A stretch of 64,000 bases of DNA from contig NZ_PJMC01000010.1 of the NCBI RefSeq assembly GCF_002892795.1, positions 62,001 through 126,000 of the forward strand. The letters are read 5' to 3'. This document shows, piece by piece, positions 25,975 through 34,949 of this stretch. Origin of the DNA: Arthrobacter sp. AFG20. Lineage in GTDB: Bacteria; Actinomycetota; Actinomycetes; Actinomycetales; Micrococcaceae. The notes below the pieces were generated by a model that was given only the letters and a program-made list of their open reading frames with translations, did not search any database and was not told the DNA's origin. How positions within the stretch are numbered: the stretch's first letter is position 1; each line of letters starts with the position of its first letter. Both the position numbers and the translations under genes were made by a program.

Positions 25975-27342
25975 TCAGGCGAGGAGGCCTTCACCGATGA
26001 AGCCGCCCTGCTTGGCGCCCGGCGGCACGGCGAAGAGGCCGGAACCCGTGTGCTTGAGGTATTCCAGTGCGAGCACGTCCTCCTTGGCCATGGTCATCTG
26101 CATGGGCACGTAGTGCGTCCGCGGGTCCTTGACGAACGCAATGAAGAACAGCCCCGCGTCGAGGTGGCCCAGCCCGTCCGAGCCATCGGTGTAGTTGTAG
26201 CCGCGGCGGAGCATCCGCACGCCGTCGTTCTGGTCCGCGTGGGCCAGACGGACGTGGGAGTCCATGGCGATGAGGGGCTCGCCGTCGTTGCCCTTGATGG
26301 CGAAGTCGGGGGCGGTGAACTCCTTGCCGCCCGACAGCGGTGCGCCTTCTCCCTTGGTCCGGCCGATCAGGCCTTCCTGTTCGCGAAGCGAGGTGCGGTC
26401 CCAGATCTCGATGTGCATCCGGATGCGCCGGGCCACCAGGTAGCTGCCGCCCTCCATCCAAGCTTCGCCTGCATGGGATCCGGCGCCGGCCCACACGTGC
26501 TCGTCGAGCAGGGCGGCGTCCTCGGCCTTGAGGTTGTTGGTCCCGTCCTTGAAGCCGAAGAGGTTGCGCGGGGTCTGCTGCGCCCGCGACGTTGACGAGG
26601 TGCGGCCGAAGCCCAGCTGGGACCAGCGGACACGGGCCTTGCCGAAGCCGATCCGGGCCAGGTTGCGGATGGCGTGCACGGCCACCTGGGGGTCGTCGGC
26701 GCATGCCTGCACCACGATGTCGCCGCCTGTGCGGGCCGGCTCCAGTGCGTCGCCGGGGAAGTGCGGCAGATCGACCAGGGCATCCGGCCGCTTTCCGTCG
26801 AGGCCAAAGCGGGCCTTGCCGTCCTTTTCGAACAGCGAGGCGCCGAAGCCAAAGGTGATGGTGAGCCGGCCAGCGTCGAGGTCCAGCGCCTCGCCGGTGT
26901 CCTCCGGCGGTGCGTCATACGGGCCGTCGACGGCGCCGGTGGCTCCGGTGGTCCGGCCGGCGGTCATGGCGTCCGCGGCAGCGGTCCAGTCCTTGAGGAG
27001 TTGGATGAGCGCCGCACGGTCGTCGGTGCTGACGTCGAAGGCCGCCATGTGCAGGCGGTCCTGGGCCGCCGTGGTGATCCCCGCCTGCCGGTCGCCGAAG
27101 AAGGGTATGACGGAATCGTTGGCGGCCGGCGGCGCCGCAGCGGCCGCCAGGGTGTCGTGGCCGAGCAGGCCTGCGGCGATTCCCGCCGCCGCTCCCGCGC
27201 CGCCCACGCCGGCCAGTCCCAGAAGTCCGCGCCGGGACAGCCGGCGGTTGGCGCCGTCGGAGGTCTCCGGCGGCGCTCCGGAAGTGTTGGGTTGCGTGTT
27301 GGCGGGCGGCTGCTGGTTGCCGCCGAAGGGGCAGCCGCTCAC
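25975..27342 (-). CDS. efeB: Dyp-type peroxidase / deferrochelatase EfeB
   Basis: A 455-residue haem peroxidase exported by the Tat system. The Tat signal is SRRGLLGLAGVGG at about residues 36-48. The family motif GFKDGTNN and a C-terminal haem-binding region identify it. In the EfeUOB system EfeB works outside the membrane with EfeO to supply iron to EfeU, and may release iron from haem. Its GTG overlaps the efeO stop (GTGA), so translation is coupled. The long 30-residue stretch before the Tat motif follows from that overlap. Confidence 0.92.
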   Translation of the reverse strand: MSGCPFGGNQQPPANTQPNTSGAPPETSDGANRRLSRRGLLGLAGVGGAGAAAGIAAGLLGHDTLAAAAAPPAANDSVIPFFGDRQAGITTAAQDRLHMAAFDVSTDDRAALIQLLKDWTAAADAMTAGRTTGATGAVDGPYDAPPEDTGEALDLDAGRLTITFGFGASLFEKDGKARFGLDGKRPDALVDLPHFPGDALEPARTGGDIVVQACADDPQVAVHAIRNLARIGFGKARVRWSQLGFGRTSSTSRAQQTPRNLFGFKDGTNNLKAEDAALLDEHVWAGAGSHAGEAWMEGGSYLVARRIRMHIEIWDRTSLREQEGLIGRTKGEGAPLSGGKEFTAPDFAIKGNDGEPLIAMDSHVRLAHADQNDGVRMLRRGYNYTDGSDGLGHLDAGLFFIAFVKDPRTHYVPMQMTMAKEDVLALEYLKHTGSGLFAVPPGAKQGGFIGEGLLA

Positions 27343-28532
27343 AGCACCACTGCCGCGGTGAGCTTGGACAGCGGCTCGCCGAGGGCGTCCACCAGGGCGC
27401 TGAGCCGCTGGATCTCGTCGTTGCCCAGCTCGTTGTAGTAGGCAAAGCCGTCGCCCTGGGCGTGCTTCTTCAGCTCAGCCTGCAGGGCGCTGAACTTGGC
27501 GTCGAGGTCCGTGGCCAGCGCGGCGTCCTTCTGCTGCAGGGCGGGCTTGAGGTTCTCGAACGCGATCCGTGCGCCGTCGACGTTGGCCTGGAAGTCCCAG
27601 AGATCAGTGTGCGACCAGATTTCCTCCTCGCCGGTGACCTTGCCGCGCGCCACCTCATCCAGCAGTTCCTTGGCGCCGTTGCCGAGCTTGTCCGCGCTCA
27701 GCTCCACGGTGCGGGTGCGGGTGCTGAGTTCCTCCGTGTCGGCCACCAGCTGCGTGGCGATTGCAGAGCGCTCAGCTGCGGTCAGCGCCTTGTATCCCGC
27801 CGGCGGGAACAGGTCCTTCTCGGCCCGGTGCCAGCCGGTCCACTTCTGTCCCGGTTCGAGGTCCGCCTCACGGGCGTCGAGCCGGGGATCGAGATCCCCG
27901 AAGGATTCGGCCACGGGTTCGATCCGTTCCCAGTGCATGCGGGTGGCGGCGTACAGGCTCTTGGCCTTGGCTGCGTCACCTGCGGCGTAGGCCGTGGCGA
28001 ATTCCTTGGTTCCGGCCACCAGCTGCTCGGTCTGGTCCTTGACGTAGGCCGTGTACTGGGTGACTCCGGTGTCCACGAGCTTCTGGAAATCGGCGTCCAC
28101 AGTTGCCTGCTTGCCCGAGTCCTGGACGGTGAAGTCCGCGCGGATGCCGTCACCCTTCATCCCCGGCTTGCAGGCGGTGATGTAGTTGCCTGCCGGCGCG
28201 GTAAGCACCAGGTTGCGGGTGATGCCCGGGCCGATGTTTTCCACTTCGGCGACGATCCGCAGGCCGTCTTCGGCGAGCACGTAGAACTCGGTGACCTCGG
28301 CGCCGTCGTTCTTCACGGCGAAGGTGAGGGTTCCGCTGGGGGCTTCCGCGGCGGAGACCTTGCACTCGGCATCGGTACTGGTCACCTGGATGGGCCCGCC
28401 GGTGGCGGACGCGTTGGCGCTGGCGTTTTCGGTGCAGGATGCGAGGGCCAGCGGGAGGACGGCCGTGGCTGCCACGACGGCGAGGCGGGCACCGGCAGTC
28501 CGGCGGGTTTTGGGCGAAGAGAAGCCGGGCAT
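27339..28532 (-). CDS. efeO: Iron uptake lipoprotein EfeO (cupredoxin plus M75 domain)
   Basis: A 397-residue surface lipoprotein. The lipobox LALASC puts the acylated Cys at residue 33. Residues 50-130 form a cupredoxin-like domain, and residues 140-395 an M75 (imelysin-like) helical domain with the HWERIEP motif (HxxE) that binds metal. It delivers iron to the permease EfeU. It lies 85 bases after efeU and overlaps efeB. Confidence 0.92.
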   Translation of the reverse strand: MPGFSSPKTRRTAGARLAVVAATAVLPLALASCTENASANASATGGPIQVTSTDAECKVSAAEAPSGTLTFAVKNDGAEVTEFYVLAEDGLRIVAEVENIGPGITRNLVLTAPAGNYITACKPGMKGDGIRADFTVQDSGKQATVDADFQKLVDTGVTQYTAYVKDQTEQLVAGTKEFATAYAAGDAAKAKSLYAATRMHWERIEPVAESFGDLDPRLDAREADLEPGQKWTGWHRAEKDLFPPAGYKALTAAERSAIATQLVADTEELSTRTRTVELSADKLGNGAKELLDEVARGKVTGEEEIWSHTDLWDFQANVDGARIAFENLKPALQQKDAALATDLDAKFSALQAELKKHAQGDGFAYYNELGNDEIQRLSALVDALGEPLSKLTAAVVL

Positions 28533-28617
28533 GTGAATTCCTTGGGGGGTTTGGGGATGCGGCGGGTGTTGGGGGTGCAGCGGGGTGCGGAGTTCGGTTG
28601 GAGACAGGCGTTGCCGG

Positions 28618-29469
28618 TCAGGAGGCGACGGCGGCAGTTGCGGCAGGGGCTTCCGCCCGCCGCAGCCGCGGGCGGGAGTTGGCGCGGAGGTAGAAGAACA
28701 TGACAGGGATGGCGTACAGGACCCAGGCGGCTGCTTCCAGCCACGTCGTGGCGGGGGAGAAGTTCAGGGTCCCCTTCAGCAGGGTGCCGTACCAGGACGA
28801 CGGCGGGACCGCGGCTGAGACGTCGAAGGCAAGGCTGTGCAGCCCCGGCAGGATGCCGGCCTCCTGCAGGTCGTGGACGCCGTAGGCGAGGACGCCGCCG
28901 GCGATGACCACCAGGGCGACGCCGGTCCAGGTGAAGAAGCGGGACAGGTTGACCTTCAGGACGCCGCGGTGCAGGAGGTAGCCGAGTCCGGCAGCCACGG
29001 CGAGGCCCAGGAGGGCGCCGAACAGAGGGGTTCCGGATTCCCCACTGGCCTGGGCTGCGGCCCACAGGAACAGCGCCGTCTCCAGGCCTTCCCGGCCGAC
29101 GGCCAGAGCCGCGACAACCACCAGGCCCCAGGCAGCGCCGTCGGCCACGCCGTCGACGCGGGAGCGCAGTTCGCTGCCGAGCGTGCGGGCGGTGCGCGCC
29201 ATCCAGAAGACCATCCAGGTGACCAATCCGACGGCGATGATGGACAGGCCGCCGCCGATCGCTTCCTGTGCTTCGAAGGTCAGTCCCCGCGGGCCGAAGG
29301 TCAGCAGGGCGCCGAAACCGACGGACACGGCGACAGCGATTCCCACGCCCGCCCACAGCCGGGGGAGCAGCGCGCGCCGGCCGCTCTTGGTCAGGTAGGC
29401 CATCAACAGGACGATGATGAGCGTCGCCTCGAGGCCCTCCCGGAGCCCGATGAGGAAGTTGGCTGTCAT
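28618..29469 (-). CDS. efeU: Iron permease EfeU (FTR1 family)
   Basis: A 283-residue polytopic permease. The two REGLE motifs that bind iron in FTR1 transporters are at residues 10-14 (IGLREGLEATL) and again near 125 (VGREGLETALF). I chose the ATG at 29467-29469 with GAAGG upstream; a GTG three codons earlier is possible. It is the first gene of efeUOB and is preceded by a DtxR/IdeR-like box. Confidence 0.93.
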   Translation of the reverse strand: MTANFLIGLREGLEATLIIVLLMAYLTKSGRRALLPRLWAGVGIAVAVSVGFGALLTFGPRGLTFEAQEAIGGGLSIIAVGLVTWMVFWMARTARTLGSELRSRVDGVADGAAWGLVVVAALAVGREGLETALFLWAAAQASGESGTPLFGALLGLAVAAGLGYLLHRGVLKVNLSRFFTWTGVALVVIAGGVLAYGVHDLQEAGILPGLHSLAFDVSAAVPPSSWYGTLLKGTLNFSPATTWLEAAAWVLYAIPVMFFYLRANSRPRLRRAEAPAATAAVAS

Positions 29470-29499
29470 GTAAAGCACCTTCTGCCAGGGGGAGCTCGT

Positions 29500-29515
29500 C
29501 TTAGGCTCACCTAAG
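29500..29515. promoter_or_regulatory. DtxR/IdeR-like iron box upstream of efeU
   Basis: CTTAGGCTCACCTAAG is a 16-base inverted repeat whose TTAGG/CCTAA arms match the iron-box consensus for DtxR/IdeR repressors of actinobacteria. It begins 31 bases before the efeU ATG, where it would block transcription when iron is plentiful. Confidence 0.75.
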
Positions 29516-29613
29516 CACGGGACTTTACACGGCGAAGGCGATTAGGCAAAAGAATCGTGCCGTAATTGCCGGAGAAATTACTCCATCGGTTTGGGCAGCG
29601 CTATATGGGAGTC

Positions 29614-30297
29614 CTAGTTGCGGCGCCTTCGGGGGAGCGCGGAGACGCCCTCGGGCAGCGGCGGGAGGCCGGCGAAGGTGCACACCATGTCCGACCACGC
29701 CTCGAGGTGCGCCTGGACGTCGGCGCCGGCCGGGGTCCACGAGGCGCGCAGTTCAATGTCGATCGAGGCGGGCCGGTCCGCCAGCGTTCCGAAGCTTTCG
29801 GACAGCACCCGCGTGGCGGTGCCGCCAGCCGCGCGGTAGGGGGCGTGGTGGGTTTCGAGGGCTTCTACGAGCCATGTCCACGCCACCGAGCCCAGCATCT
29901 CATCGTTGCCCATCTCGGCGTCGAGCTGGGCCCGGATGTAGGTGACGATCCGGAATTCGCCATCCCACACCGCGGAGCCGTCGGGGTCGTGCAGCAGGAT
30001 GAAGCGCCCCGTGGCGAGCTCCTCACCGTCGTCGTCGGCATCACCACCGGCGGAGGCTCCGGCGGCCGCCGAGCGGGCCAGCGCCATGGCCGCCGGCCCG
30101 TGAACCGGTGAACGGTCCCGGTCGCTGCCAGCCCTGCCGCTGGGAACGATGACCTCGGCGCCGAGGGCCACAGCGAATGGCGCCAGCCGGGCGGGCGCCG
30201 GGATCTCGTCGAGGCGCAGTTCGCTGCGGCAGCGTGCTTTGCGGAGCGTTCCCAGCGCATACAGAAAATTCGCGGGAACCTGGGCAAGTGCGTTCAC
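29614..30297 (-). CDS. DUF3000 family protein
   Basis: A 227-residue actinobacterial protein of unknown function with no signal peptide or membrane segment. I recognise the family from its opening (VPANFLYALGTLRKARCRSEL) and from WDGEFRIVTYIRA near the middle; the C-terminus includes ELRASWTP and WSDMVCTFAGLPPLPEGV. I chose the GTG at 30295-30297; a TTG ten codons upstream is the only longer option and neither has a clear ribosome binding site. It often neighbours RNase D and hemE in actinobacteria. Confidence 0.8.
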   Translation of the reverse strand: MNALAQVPANFLYALGTLRKARCRSELRLDEIPAPARLAPFAVALGAEVIVPSGRAGSDRDRSPVHGPAAMALARSAAAGASAGGDADDDGEELATGRFILLHDPDGSAVWDGEFRIVTYIRAQLDAEMGNDEMLGSVAWTWLVEALETHHAPYRAAGGTATRVLSESFGTLADRPASIDIELRASWTPAGADVQAHLEAWSDMVCTFAGLPPLPEGVSALPRRRRN

Positions 30298-30367
30298 AAT
30301 CGCAGGGTACGCAATGGAAACCGCCAATTCCGGCAGGCTCGCCGCCTGCTACGCAATCCCGCGCATG

Positions 30368-31489
30368 TTACTGCGCCGCCGGCGAGGACCCGTGCCGGGC
30401 GAGTTCGTCCCTGATCGCTGCCACGAAGGCATCCACGTCCTCCTCGCTGGTGTCGAAGGAACACATCCAGCGGACCTCGCGGGTGGCTTCATTCCAGTCG
30501 TAGAAGCGGAAGGACTCCCGGAGCCTGTCCGCCACCCCAGCGGGCAAAACCGCAAAGACGCCGTTGGACTCAGTTTTCTGGGTGGGCTCCACGCCGTCAA
30601 TCGCGTCCACCGCGGCGCGCAGCCTCGCGGCCATGGCGTTCGCGTGGCCGGCCGAACGAAGCCACAGATCCCCCTCGAGCAGGGCGATGAACTGCGCGGA
30701 CATGAACCGCATCTTGGAGGCCAGCTGCATGTTCATCTTCCGCAGGAAGAGCAGCCCCTGGGCGGCATCGGGGTTCAATGCCACCACCACCTCGCCGAAC
30801 AGCAGCCCATTCTTGGTTCCGCCGAACGACAGGATGTCCACGCCGGCGTCGCGCGTGAAGGCCCGCAGCGGAACGCCCAGGTGCGCCGCGGCGTTGGCCA
30901 GGCGCGCCCCGTCCATATGCAGCTTCATGCCTTTGGCGTGGACGTGCTCGGCGATCGCCCGCACTTCATCCACCGTGTAGCAGGTGCCCAGTTCAGTGGT
31001 CTGGGTGATGGAGACGGCCAGCGGCTGGGCGCGGTGCTCGTCGCCCCAGCCCCACGCTTCGCGGTCGATGAGCTCCGGCGTCAGCTTGCCGTCCGGCGTG
31101 TGCACCTGCAGCAGCTTCATGCCGCCCACGCGCTCCGGGGCGCCGTTCTCATCCATGTTGATGTGGGCCGTGGACGCGCAGACCACCGCACCCCAGCGCG
31201 GGAGGAGGGACTGCAGGGACAGCACGTTGGCGCCCGTGCCGTTGAAGACCGGGAAGCATTCGATTCCCGGCCCGAAATGCTCCTCCATCAGATCCTGCAG
31301 GCGGGCTGTGTAGGCGTCCTCGCCATAGGAGACCTGGTGCCCCTCGTTGGCGGCGGCCAGCGCGGCCAGCACCTCGGGGTGCACCCCCGAGTAGTTGTCC
31401 GAGGCAAAGCCGCGCACCGACGCGTCGTGCAGCCTGGACATGGTGCCGCTGCCGGCAGTTTCAACCGTTGTTGTCATCTCTTTGGTCAC
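30368..31489 (-). CDS. ltaE: Low-specificity threonine aldolase-like PLP enzyme
   Basis: A 373-residue fold-type I PLP enzyme of the threonine aldolase / beta-eliminating lyase family. FASDNYSGVHPEV near residue 28, KLHMDGARLANAAA, and the Schiff-base Lys in SFGGTKNGLLFGE are diagnostic. It would cleave L-threonine or a related beta-hydroxy amino acid to glycine and an aldehyde. It starts at GTG 31489, 9 bases after the SDR gene; an ATG five codons later is also possible. The operon with an SDR and DUF6421 recurs in actinobacteria (from memory) and suggests a specific unknown substrate. Confidence 0.85.
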   Translation of the reverse strand: MTKEMTTTVETAGSGTMSRLHDASVRGFASDNYSGVHPEVLAALAAANEGHQVSYGEDAYTARLQDLMEEHFGPGIECFPVFNGTGANVLSLQSLLPRWGAVVCASTAHINMDENGAPERVGGMKLLQVHTPDGKLTPELIDREAWGWGDEHRAQPLAVSITQTTELGTCYTVDEVRAIAEHVHAKGMKLHMDGARLANAAAHLGVPLRAFTRDAGVDILSFGGTKNGLLFGEVVVALNPDAAQGLLFLRKMNMQLASKMRFMSAQFIALLEGDLWLRSAGHANAMAARLRAAVDAIDGVEPTQKTESNGVFAVLPAGVADRLRESFRFYDWNEATREVRWMCSFDTSEEDVDAFVAAIRDELARHGSSPAAQ

Positions 31490-31498
31490 GCTTTCAGT

Positions 31499-32305
31499 CT
31501 AGGTAGTTGCGGCGCTCTGCGTACTCGCAGCGGCGACGGGCACCGGGGCCAGCAGCAGCCGCTGCCCGTTCAGTTCCGCGGCCGGCCGGCTGAAGAGTTC
31601 GACGGCGGCCGCAGCCAGCTGCTCGACGTCCGTGTAGCCGGGAAACTTCCGTTCGGGCTGACTGCTGCGCATTCTGGCGTCCACCAGCGCCTTCACCACG
31701 AAAACGACGGCGGCACCGTGCTGGCCGCCGTGCCCTTGGGCGTCCTGGCGGAAGCCCTCGGCCACTGCCATGGTCCACGCTTCAGCGGCGGCCTTGGCCG
31801 CCACGTAGCTGGCGACGCCGGCGGCGGGACTGCCCACCGCCGTCGAGGACACCATGGCAAAACGCCCGCAGGGCGAGGCGGCGAGGTCGTCGTAGAAGGC
31901 TCGGGTGACGTTCCGGAGCGTCGTGACGGCGCTGCGTTCCAGGAAATCCCAGTCCTCATCGGTCTGGTCCGTGATGCCCTGCGCGCCGCGCCAGCCGCCC
32001 ACCAGATGGATGACGCCGTCGATCTTTCCGGCAGTGCGCGCGAGCTCTTGCTGCAGTTCCCGCACTGCCGCGTGGTCGGCGAGGTCGCACACCAACGGCG
32101 TGGCGCCCCCGGCGGTTTCTGCGGCCTCCTCGATGCGTGCCTTGTCCGATCCCACCGTGAAGACGGCAAATCCGGCCTGCAGCAGTGCACGGGCGGCCGC
32201 GATTCCCGACGGTCCGCTGCCGCCCGTGACCAGCACGCGCAGTGGCTTGCCGCCGCTCACACTGCCGTCGTCCAGGTTGGCGCTGCTCATGATGCGGTCG
32301 CTCAT
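31499..32305 (-). CDS. Short-chain dehydrogenase/reductase (SDR)
   Basis: A 268-residue NAD(P)-dependent SDR. The nucleotide-binding glycine motif is VTGGSGPSGIA, the catalytic Ser is in MVSSTAV, and the Tyr/Lys pair is in SYVAAKAA. Its start overlaps the end of the DUF6421 gene, and the threonine aldolase follows. Together this suggests oxidation or reduction of a hydroxyl beside an amino group before or after aldol cleavage. The substrate is unknown. Confidence 0.8.
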   Translation of the reverse strand: MSDRIMSSANLDDGSVSGGKPLRVLVTGGSGPSGIAAARALLQAGFAVFTVGSDKARIEEAAETAGGATPLVCDLADHAAVRELQQELARTAGKIDGVIHLVGGWRGAQGITDQTDEDWDFLERSAVTTLRNVTRAFYDDLAASPCGRFAMVSSTAVGSPAAGVASYVAAKAAAEAWTMAVAEGFRQDAQGHGGQHGAAVVFVVKALVDARMRSSQPERKFPGYTDVEQLAAAAVELFSRPAAELNGQRLLLAPVPVAAASTQSAATT

Positions 32306-33723
32306 GCGGCTGTTGCGGCCGGGCCGGTCGCCTGCTGGGCAGGGTACGGCGTCTGGGCAGGGTCCGAGGAGCCGGTGATCCCTGCGGTGGATTCGATGAC
32401 GGGGCGCATCTTCTTTTCCAGGGCCTCGTAGAACATGGACAGCGGGAATTCGTCATCCAAGACCTGGTCGGTGAGGCCCCGCGGCGGCCCGTCGAGGGGG
32501 AGGGCGCCTGCTCCCTTCGCCCACACTGATGCCGGGTTCGGTGTGACGGTGCCCGAGATCAGCTCATAGGCCGCCAGCCAGTGGGCGGTCTTGGGCCGGT
32601 CGATGGAGCGCCAGTAGAGCTCCTCGATCCGGGCACCCAGCTCCACCACGACGCCGGCGACATGTTCCCAGTCGATGGTCAGCCGGCTGTCGGTCCAGTG
32701 GAGGACGCGGTGCTGGTGCAGCCACGCGAAGAGCAGCTGGCCGCCGAGCCCGTCGTAGTTGCGCACCCGGCTGCCGGTGATGGCAAACCGGAAGATGCGG
32801 TCGAAAATGACGGCGTACTGCACGAGTTTGGCATGCCGGCGTGCTTCCGGATCCGCTGCTTCGTCCTTTTCGATCTTCACGGATTCCCGGAAGGCCGTCA
32901 GGTCGCAGCGCAGCTCCTCGAGGGAGTACAGGAAGAACGGCATTCGCTGTTTGATCATGAAGGGATCGAACGGCAGGTCCCCGCGCATGTGGGTGCGGTC
33001 ATGGATCAGGTCCCACATGACGAAGGTCTTTTCGGTAAGTTCCTGGTCCTCAAGGAGTTCAGCGGCTCCCGCCGGCAGCTCCAGCGAAGTGATGTCGGCC
33101 GCGGCCCGGAGGACGCGACGGAAGCGTGCTGCCTCACGGTCTGCGAAAATGGCGCCCCAGGTGAACCGGGGCGTCGCGCGCACTCCCACCGTTTCGGGGA
33201 ACAGCACGGCAGAGTTGGTGTCGTACCCGGGAGTGAAGTCAATGAACCGGATGGGCACGAACTGCCGGTTCGAGTAGTCGCACTGTTCCAGGCCTGCAAT
33301 GAAGTCGGGCCACACGACGTCGATGAGGACGGCCTCCACGAGCCGGCTGCTGCTGCCGTTCTGCGTGTACATGGGGAAAACCACCAGGTGCTGCAGGCCG
33401 TTCTCGCGGTCCGCCTGCGGCTGGAACGCGAGCAGGGAGTCCAGGAAGTCCGGTACGCCAAACCCTTCCTCGGCCCATCGGCCAAAGTCTCGGCACAGCA
33501 GGTCCAGGTAGAGGGCGTCATGGGGGAACGCCGGTGCCAGCGCCTCGATGGCGCTGACAAGGGCGTCGACGTGGCCGAGCGCTGCAGCATGGCTGCCCTG
33601 GTCGGGGATGGAGCCGTCCTGTACCTGCAGCACCCGCAGGGCAATGGCCGCGGCCTTGAGGCGCTGCCATTCCGGGTGTTCTGCGGTGATTCGGGCTGGT
33701 GCTGTGTGTACGGTTACGGTCAT
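32302..33723 (-). CDS. DUF6421 family protein
   Basis: A 473-residue actinobacterial protein of unknown function, first gene of a three-gene operon. It is rich in aromatic residues and His (TFVMWDLIHDRTHMRGD near the middle, and HQHRVLHWTD), with no membrane segment or signal peptide and no recognised cofactor motif. The WDLIHDRTHMRG region could bind metal. Its stop overlaps the SDR start (ATGA). The conserved pairing with an SDR and an aldolase-like enzyme points to a catalytic role in the same pathway, which is inference. Confidence 0.75.
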   Translation of the reverse strand: MTVTVHTAPARITAEHPEWQRLKAAAIALRVLQVQDGSIPDQGSHAAALGHVDALVSAIEALAPAFPHDALYLDLLCRDFGRWAEEGFGVPDFLDSLLAFQPQADRENGLQHLVVFPMYTQNGSSSRLVEAVLIDVVWPDFIAGLEQCDYSNRQFVPIRFIDFTPGYDTNSAVLFPETVGVRATPRFTWGAIFADREAARFRRVLRAAADITSLELPAGAAELLEDQELTEKTFVMWDLIHDRTHMRGDLPFDPFMIKQRMPFFLYSLEELRCDLTAFRESVKIEKDEAADPEARRHAKLVQYAVIFDRIFRFAITGSRVRNYDGLGGQLLFAWLHQHRVLHWTDSRLTIDWEHVAGVVVELGARIEELYWRSIDRPKTAHWLAAYELISGTVTPNPASVWAKGAGALPLDGPPRGLTDQVLDDEFPLSMFYEALEKKMRPVIESTAGITGSSDPAQTPYPAQQATGPAATAA

Positions 33724-33867
33724 CGCTGGCCTCGCCTTTCGGGTTTCTGAGCTTCAACGCCGAGCGTAGCAAGCGGACAGGTTTCCTAATCGGTCAAAGG
33801 CGTGAGCATAAGAAACTGTAGGGCTCGTGACCGTCCGAAGAGCCGCTAGGCGCAGCGCCCGGCAGTC

Positions 33868-34326
33868 TCAGGCCCCGGTGTCGTCGGCGGCCGGAACCAG
33901 CTTGAGTGAAATGGAGTTGATACAGTAACGCTGGTCCGTCGGGGTCCCGTAGCCCTCGCCCTCGAAGACGTGTCCGAGGTGCGAATCGCAGTTGGCGCAC
34001 CGGACCTCGACGCGTTCCATGCCCAGGGTCCGGTCGTGGATGTACCGCACCCGATCTTCGGCGAGGGGCGCCCAGAATGACGGCCAGCCGCAGTGCGAAT
34101 CGAACTTCTCCTTGCTGGTGAAGAGCTCGGTCCCGCACGCGCGGCAGTTGTAGGCGCCGGCGGTGTGGGTGTCCCAGTATTCGCCGGTGTAAGGGCGTTC
34201 CGTGCCGGCCTGGCGCAGCACGTGGTATTCCTCCGGCGTCAGTTCGCGGCGCCAGTCGTCGTCGGACCGGCCGGCGGCAGGAGTAGCGGCGGTGTTGGTG
34301 AGGTCGGATTTCTCAGGAGTGCTCAT
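33868..34326 (-). CDS. msrB: Peptide-methionine (R)-S-oxide reductase
   Basis: A 152-residue MsrB that repairs methionine-R-sulfoxide in proteins. Two CxxC zinc pairs (CRACG and CANC) frame the fold, the substrate region reads HCGWPSFW, and the catalytic Cys is in RYCINS. An N-terminal extension of about 25 polar residues precedes the domain. It lies 14 bases after an Usp-like hypothetical gene on the same strand. Confidence 0.93.
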   Translation of the reverse strand: MSTPEKSDLTNTAATPAAGRSDDDWRRELTPEEYHVLRQAGTERPYTGEYWDTHTAGAYNCRACGTELFTSKEKFDSHCGWPSFWAPLAEDRVRYIHDRTLGMERVEVRCANCDSHLGHVFEGEGYGTPTDQRYCINSISLKLVPAADDTGA

Positions 34327-34340
34327 AACCGGACCAACGC

Positions 34341-34832
34341 TCAGGAGTCCCCGATAAATCCCGAGCCCGCGTATAGATGCAGCACCGGGAGGCCCAGCTT
34401 GTCCTGTGCCCTGTTGGCCCAGTCGGTATGGAAGGTGTCTGACACCGCATGCGGCCTCGTGATGACGACGGCCTGGGCGGCGCCAAGCTCCTTGACCTTG
34501 GCCACGAGGCCGTTGACGGCGCCGCCGTCCACCACCTCGCCTGCAACGCCGCCGCCGATGCCTTCCAAGGCGCTGACCGAGGTGGCCAGCGTGGCGTCTG
34601 CCGCTGCCCGTTCTTCCGTGGGGTCCGGGGCATGGGCCGTCAGCTCGCGGAAGGCCTTGGCAATGTCCAGCATCGAAAGGTTCTCGAGGAAGTCCACCAG
34701 CAGATGCCGTTCAGTATTGGCCGGCACCAGCACAACCAGGGGCGCGTCACCTCCGTCCACCAGGCGTTCGATGTTTACGCGGTCGTCCGCACCCAGCGGC
34801 TCTTCAGTCAGAATGACGATTGGATCGCTCAT
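34341..34832 (-). CDS. Conserved actinobacterial protein, Usp-like fold
   Basis: A 163-residue soluble protein. The pattern of strands and helices (PIVILTEEPL, APLVVLVPANTERHLLVDFL, AAQAVVITRPHAV) recalls a Rossmann-like universal stress domain, but the nucleotide-binding glycine loop is absent. It is directly followed by msrB, so it may be part of an oxidative-stress operon. I do not recognise a named family. Confidence 0.55.
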   Translation of the reverse strand: MSDPIVILTEEPLGADDRVNIERLVDGGDAPLVVLVPANTERHLLVDFLENLSMLDIAKAFRELTAHAPDPTEERAAADATLATSVSALEGIGGGVAGEVVDGGAVNGLVAKVKELGAAQAVVITRPHAVSDTFHTDWANRAQDKLGLPVLHLYAGSGFIGDS

Positions 34833-34868
34833 GGCATCAGCCTAGTCCCGCCCGCCAGTGCCCGCATG

Positions 34869-34913
34869 CATTTGGACTGCAGGCATTTGGCCAGCATCCA
34901 TTTGGCCGCGAAT
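34869..34913. repeat. Three tandem 15-bp repeats with CATTTGG core
   Basis: CATTTGG occurs at 34869, 34884 and 34899, exactly 15 bases apart, between two divergent genes. The flanking bases are partly conserved. Regular spacing is compatible with a cooperative regulator-binding site, or with chance slippage. Confidence 0.5.
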
Positions 34914-34949
34914 GTGCCGGACGGGGCCGGATCGGCCAAGATGGGAGGC

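Noticed and set aside
27462..28703. A 413-residue open frame on the plus strand
   Set aside because: Antisense to efeO and efeU; no family resemblance.
30149..32431. A 760-residue open frame on the plus strand
   Set aside because: It lies opposite the DUF3000, threonine aldolase and SDR genes. High GC keeps the antisense frame open; the residues match no family.
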